Shown here: positions 62,425-64,000 of the stretch, piece after piece
How positions within the stretch are numbered: the stretch's first letter is position 1
Layout: every line of letters begins with the position of its first letter
DNA from: Rotaria sordida
Taxonomy: Eukaryota > Rotifera > Eurotatoria > Philodinida > Philodinidae
Assembly (NCBI GenBank): GCA_905250125.1
Contig: CAJNOL010000184.1
Coordinates: 1 to 64,000 of the forward strand
Reading direction: 5' to 3'
Length of the DNA stretch: 64,000 nt
Notes under the pieces: generated by a model
What the model was told of the DNA's origin: nothing
Databases searched by the model: none
Seen by the model: the letters and a program-made list of their open reading frames with translations, nothing else
Translations under genes and position numbers: made by a program

Positions 62425-62790
62425 ACAAAATTATAGGACTCCTGCTTACATTCGTACAAGAATATTTATTTTATTGTGAGAAACCAGTATTATCACACTG
62501 TTGATTACCTATTTTGATAAGTATTGTTGTCTACTGCCTCTTGATACTATCGATTTTCTTTGTCTATTCTTCCATAGATGTTTATATGATGAAAATGAAA
62601 ATTTTATTTTTATCCTATTAACATCAATGGAAAAATAGACAAAGAGAATCGACAATAACCAGAGATAAAAGAAAACCATACTTATTTAAACAGGTAAGTA
62701 TTAGTTCAACTATATTAGTTTTTCATAATGAAATAAATATTATCGTATGAATGTATGCGAGAGTCCTATAATTTGGGAATGCCCTATATA
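62425..62790. repeat. Inverted repeat centred near 62605
   Basis: TCGATTTTCTTTGTCTATTCTTCCATAGATGTT (62549) pairs with the complement of 62621-62655. AATTATAGGACTCCTGCTTACATTCGTAC (62429) pairs with the complement near 62745-62780. ATATTTATTTTATTGTGAGAAA pairs with 62715-62740. Confidence 0.75.
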
Positions 62791-63532
62791 AGCACTATAA
62801 CTAGTAAAAAAAATCGTATTTTTCTCATATCTGGCGAAAACCACATGGGCAAATAAGTATTCGGATATCAGGGTAATTGAGCACGTTCATATATAGAAAT
62901 CCACTATATTGTAATAAATTTAGAAAAAGTATTCATTAAGTATATGATTTGATCTATGTGTTTGACTATTTCTATACTTAACATGCATGCAATTCATCAT
63001 CGAATTATTCATATCAAGTGAACATGAGGTTTTTCGTGACTAATAACATGAATTGCTAGAAAAAATATATTCTATCTTTTTCAATGATCATATATGTTTA
63101 TACAAGGTCATGTTGTAAATTGCATGAAATTTAATATATTCATTCCAATTGAAAGGATCATGACATGTTATTGTTTTTCTACTTAAATCAGACAATAGAT
63201 ATATATATATATATATTTCCGGAAACATGCAAATACTATAATATTATTATGAAAATATTACTTAGTTCTATTATTATTTATAGTTTTGCAAGAATGATAT
63301 TGTGAATATTTTAGATCTATTTGATATGCTAATCTTAATATCTTTTGAAATTATAAATATAAAAATAAATCATATTCATCTTGAACCTTCATTCAATCAG
63401 ATATATATATATTTCTCCGATTTCAAATCTTCACTATTTTCTTTATTGTTTTCATTCGTAGTATTACTAAGATCCCTCTCAAAACTGATTTTAGGTTACC
63501 AATAATCAAATCGTATGAAATTTTTCAGGCAG

Positions 63533-63950
63533 ACACCATGATATTTTCTTGAGATATTCATCAAATAAGGATAAAAAATAGCCGATTTGACAACACAAAA
63601 ATTCTATGCGAATTTTTATTTAGTACAGTTAATTTTTGTTTTATTTGAATTCTTACTTTTTCGTTGGAGTTTAAAGGTGACAAGTCGAGTACTGCAAAAA
63701 AAATTAAACTATTTTTCGAAGTTTTTTTTTTTTTGTAATACTCAACTTTTCACTCTTAATGTCCAACAAAGAAAGCAAATATCTATATAAAAAAAGGACT
63801 CTGTTATGTTTTGCAGCCTGACATGCTCTTTCAGATAAAAGAGAAACAAAATATATTGAATGAAGGTTCACAGAGAATTTTTCTATTGCTAAATGAGCTA
63901 TTTTTGATTTCTGTTTGATAAATATCTAATGAAAATATCATGATATAGAG
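63533..63950. repeat. Inverted repeat near the window end (axis near 63740)
   Basis: CATGATATTTTCTTGAGATATT (63538) pairs with the complement of 63923-63945. AAAAATAGCCGATTTGACAAC (63573) pairs with the complement near 63890-63910, and AAAATTCTATGCGAATTTTT with 63868-63885. Open frames crossing it are not convincing. Confidence 0.65.
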
Positions 63951-64000
63951 CTAAGAATGATATTATTTTGATAATCAACGAGAGGAAATATTATTGTTTG

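Overview
This is an AT-rich (roughly 70% by eye) animal nuclear segment. Its genes have many short GT-AG introns (about 50-75 bp), metazoan regulators (a TCF/LEF factor with C-clamp, PAF1), type II C-type-lectin membrane proteins, a GH9 cellulase with a cellulose-binding domain, and His/Asn/poly-Glu low-complexity tracts. The best fit is a rotifer, probably a bdelloid (Adineta/Rotaria-like). That is inference from composition, intron style and gene content, not from any marker gene.

Layout. 0-2.2 kb: TCF/LEF gene (+). 3.9-10.2 kb: a multi-exon gene of unknown identity (+) with no visible start and one in-frame stop; three of its introns are long inverted repeats. 10.3-10.8 kb: a broken small minus-strand frame. 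10.8-11.6 kb: an 18-bp-TIR element carrying a G-rich minisatellite and an assembly gap. 11.9-12.5 kb: a tail-anchored small protein. 12.5-20.8 kb: gene-free and filled with inverted-repeat elements. 20.8-21.8 kb: a polytopic membrane protein. 22.1-26.3 kb: PAF1. 26.3-30.6 kb: gene-free with a pogo-like MITE and a palindrome. 30.6-34.0 kb: two tandem paralogous lectin-type receptors (-). 34.9-37.3 kb: CBM2-GH9 cellulase (+). 37.5-41.0 kb: MFS/monocarboxylate-type transporter (+). 41.05-41.4 kb: a small secreted precursor (-) with an allatostatin-C-like Cys ring. 41.4-49.6 kb: mostly empty, with one small secreted basic Thr-rich protein at 47.3 kb and a gap in the centre of a palindrome. 49.6-52.6 kb: NCS2-type permease (-). 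52.6-64 kb: palindromes plus one small secreted protein (57.5 kb, -).

The dominant unlabelled structure is a population of about twenty imperfect inverted repeats, mostly 0.3-1.8 kb, in introns and between genes. By my own summation they cover roughly a quarter of the window. At least two sequence families recur, some copies hold nested insertions, and one assembly gap sits at a palindrome axis. No transposase was recognised, so they look non-autonomous.

The genes do not form an obvious pathway. Neighbouring lectin-type receptors, a secreted cellulase and two transporters suggest a mixed feeding/surface neighbourhood only loosely. Exon boundaries were assigned by hand from GT-AG sites and phase, and all protein lengths depend on them.
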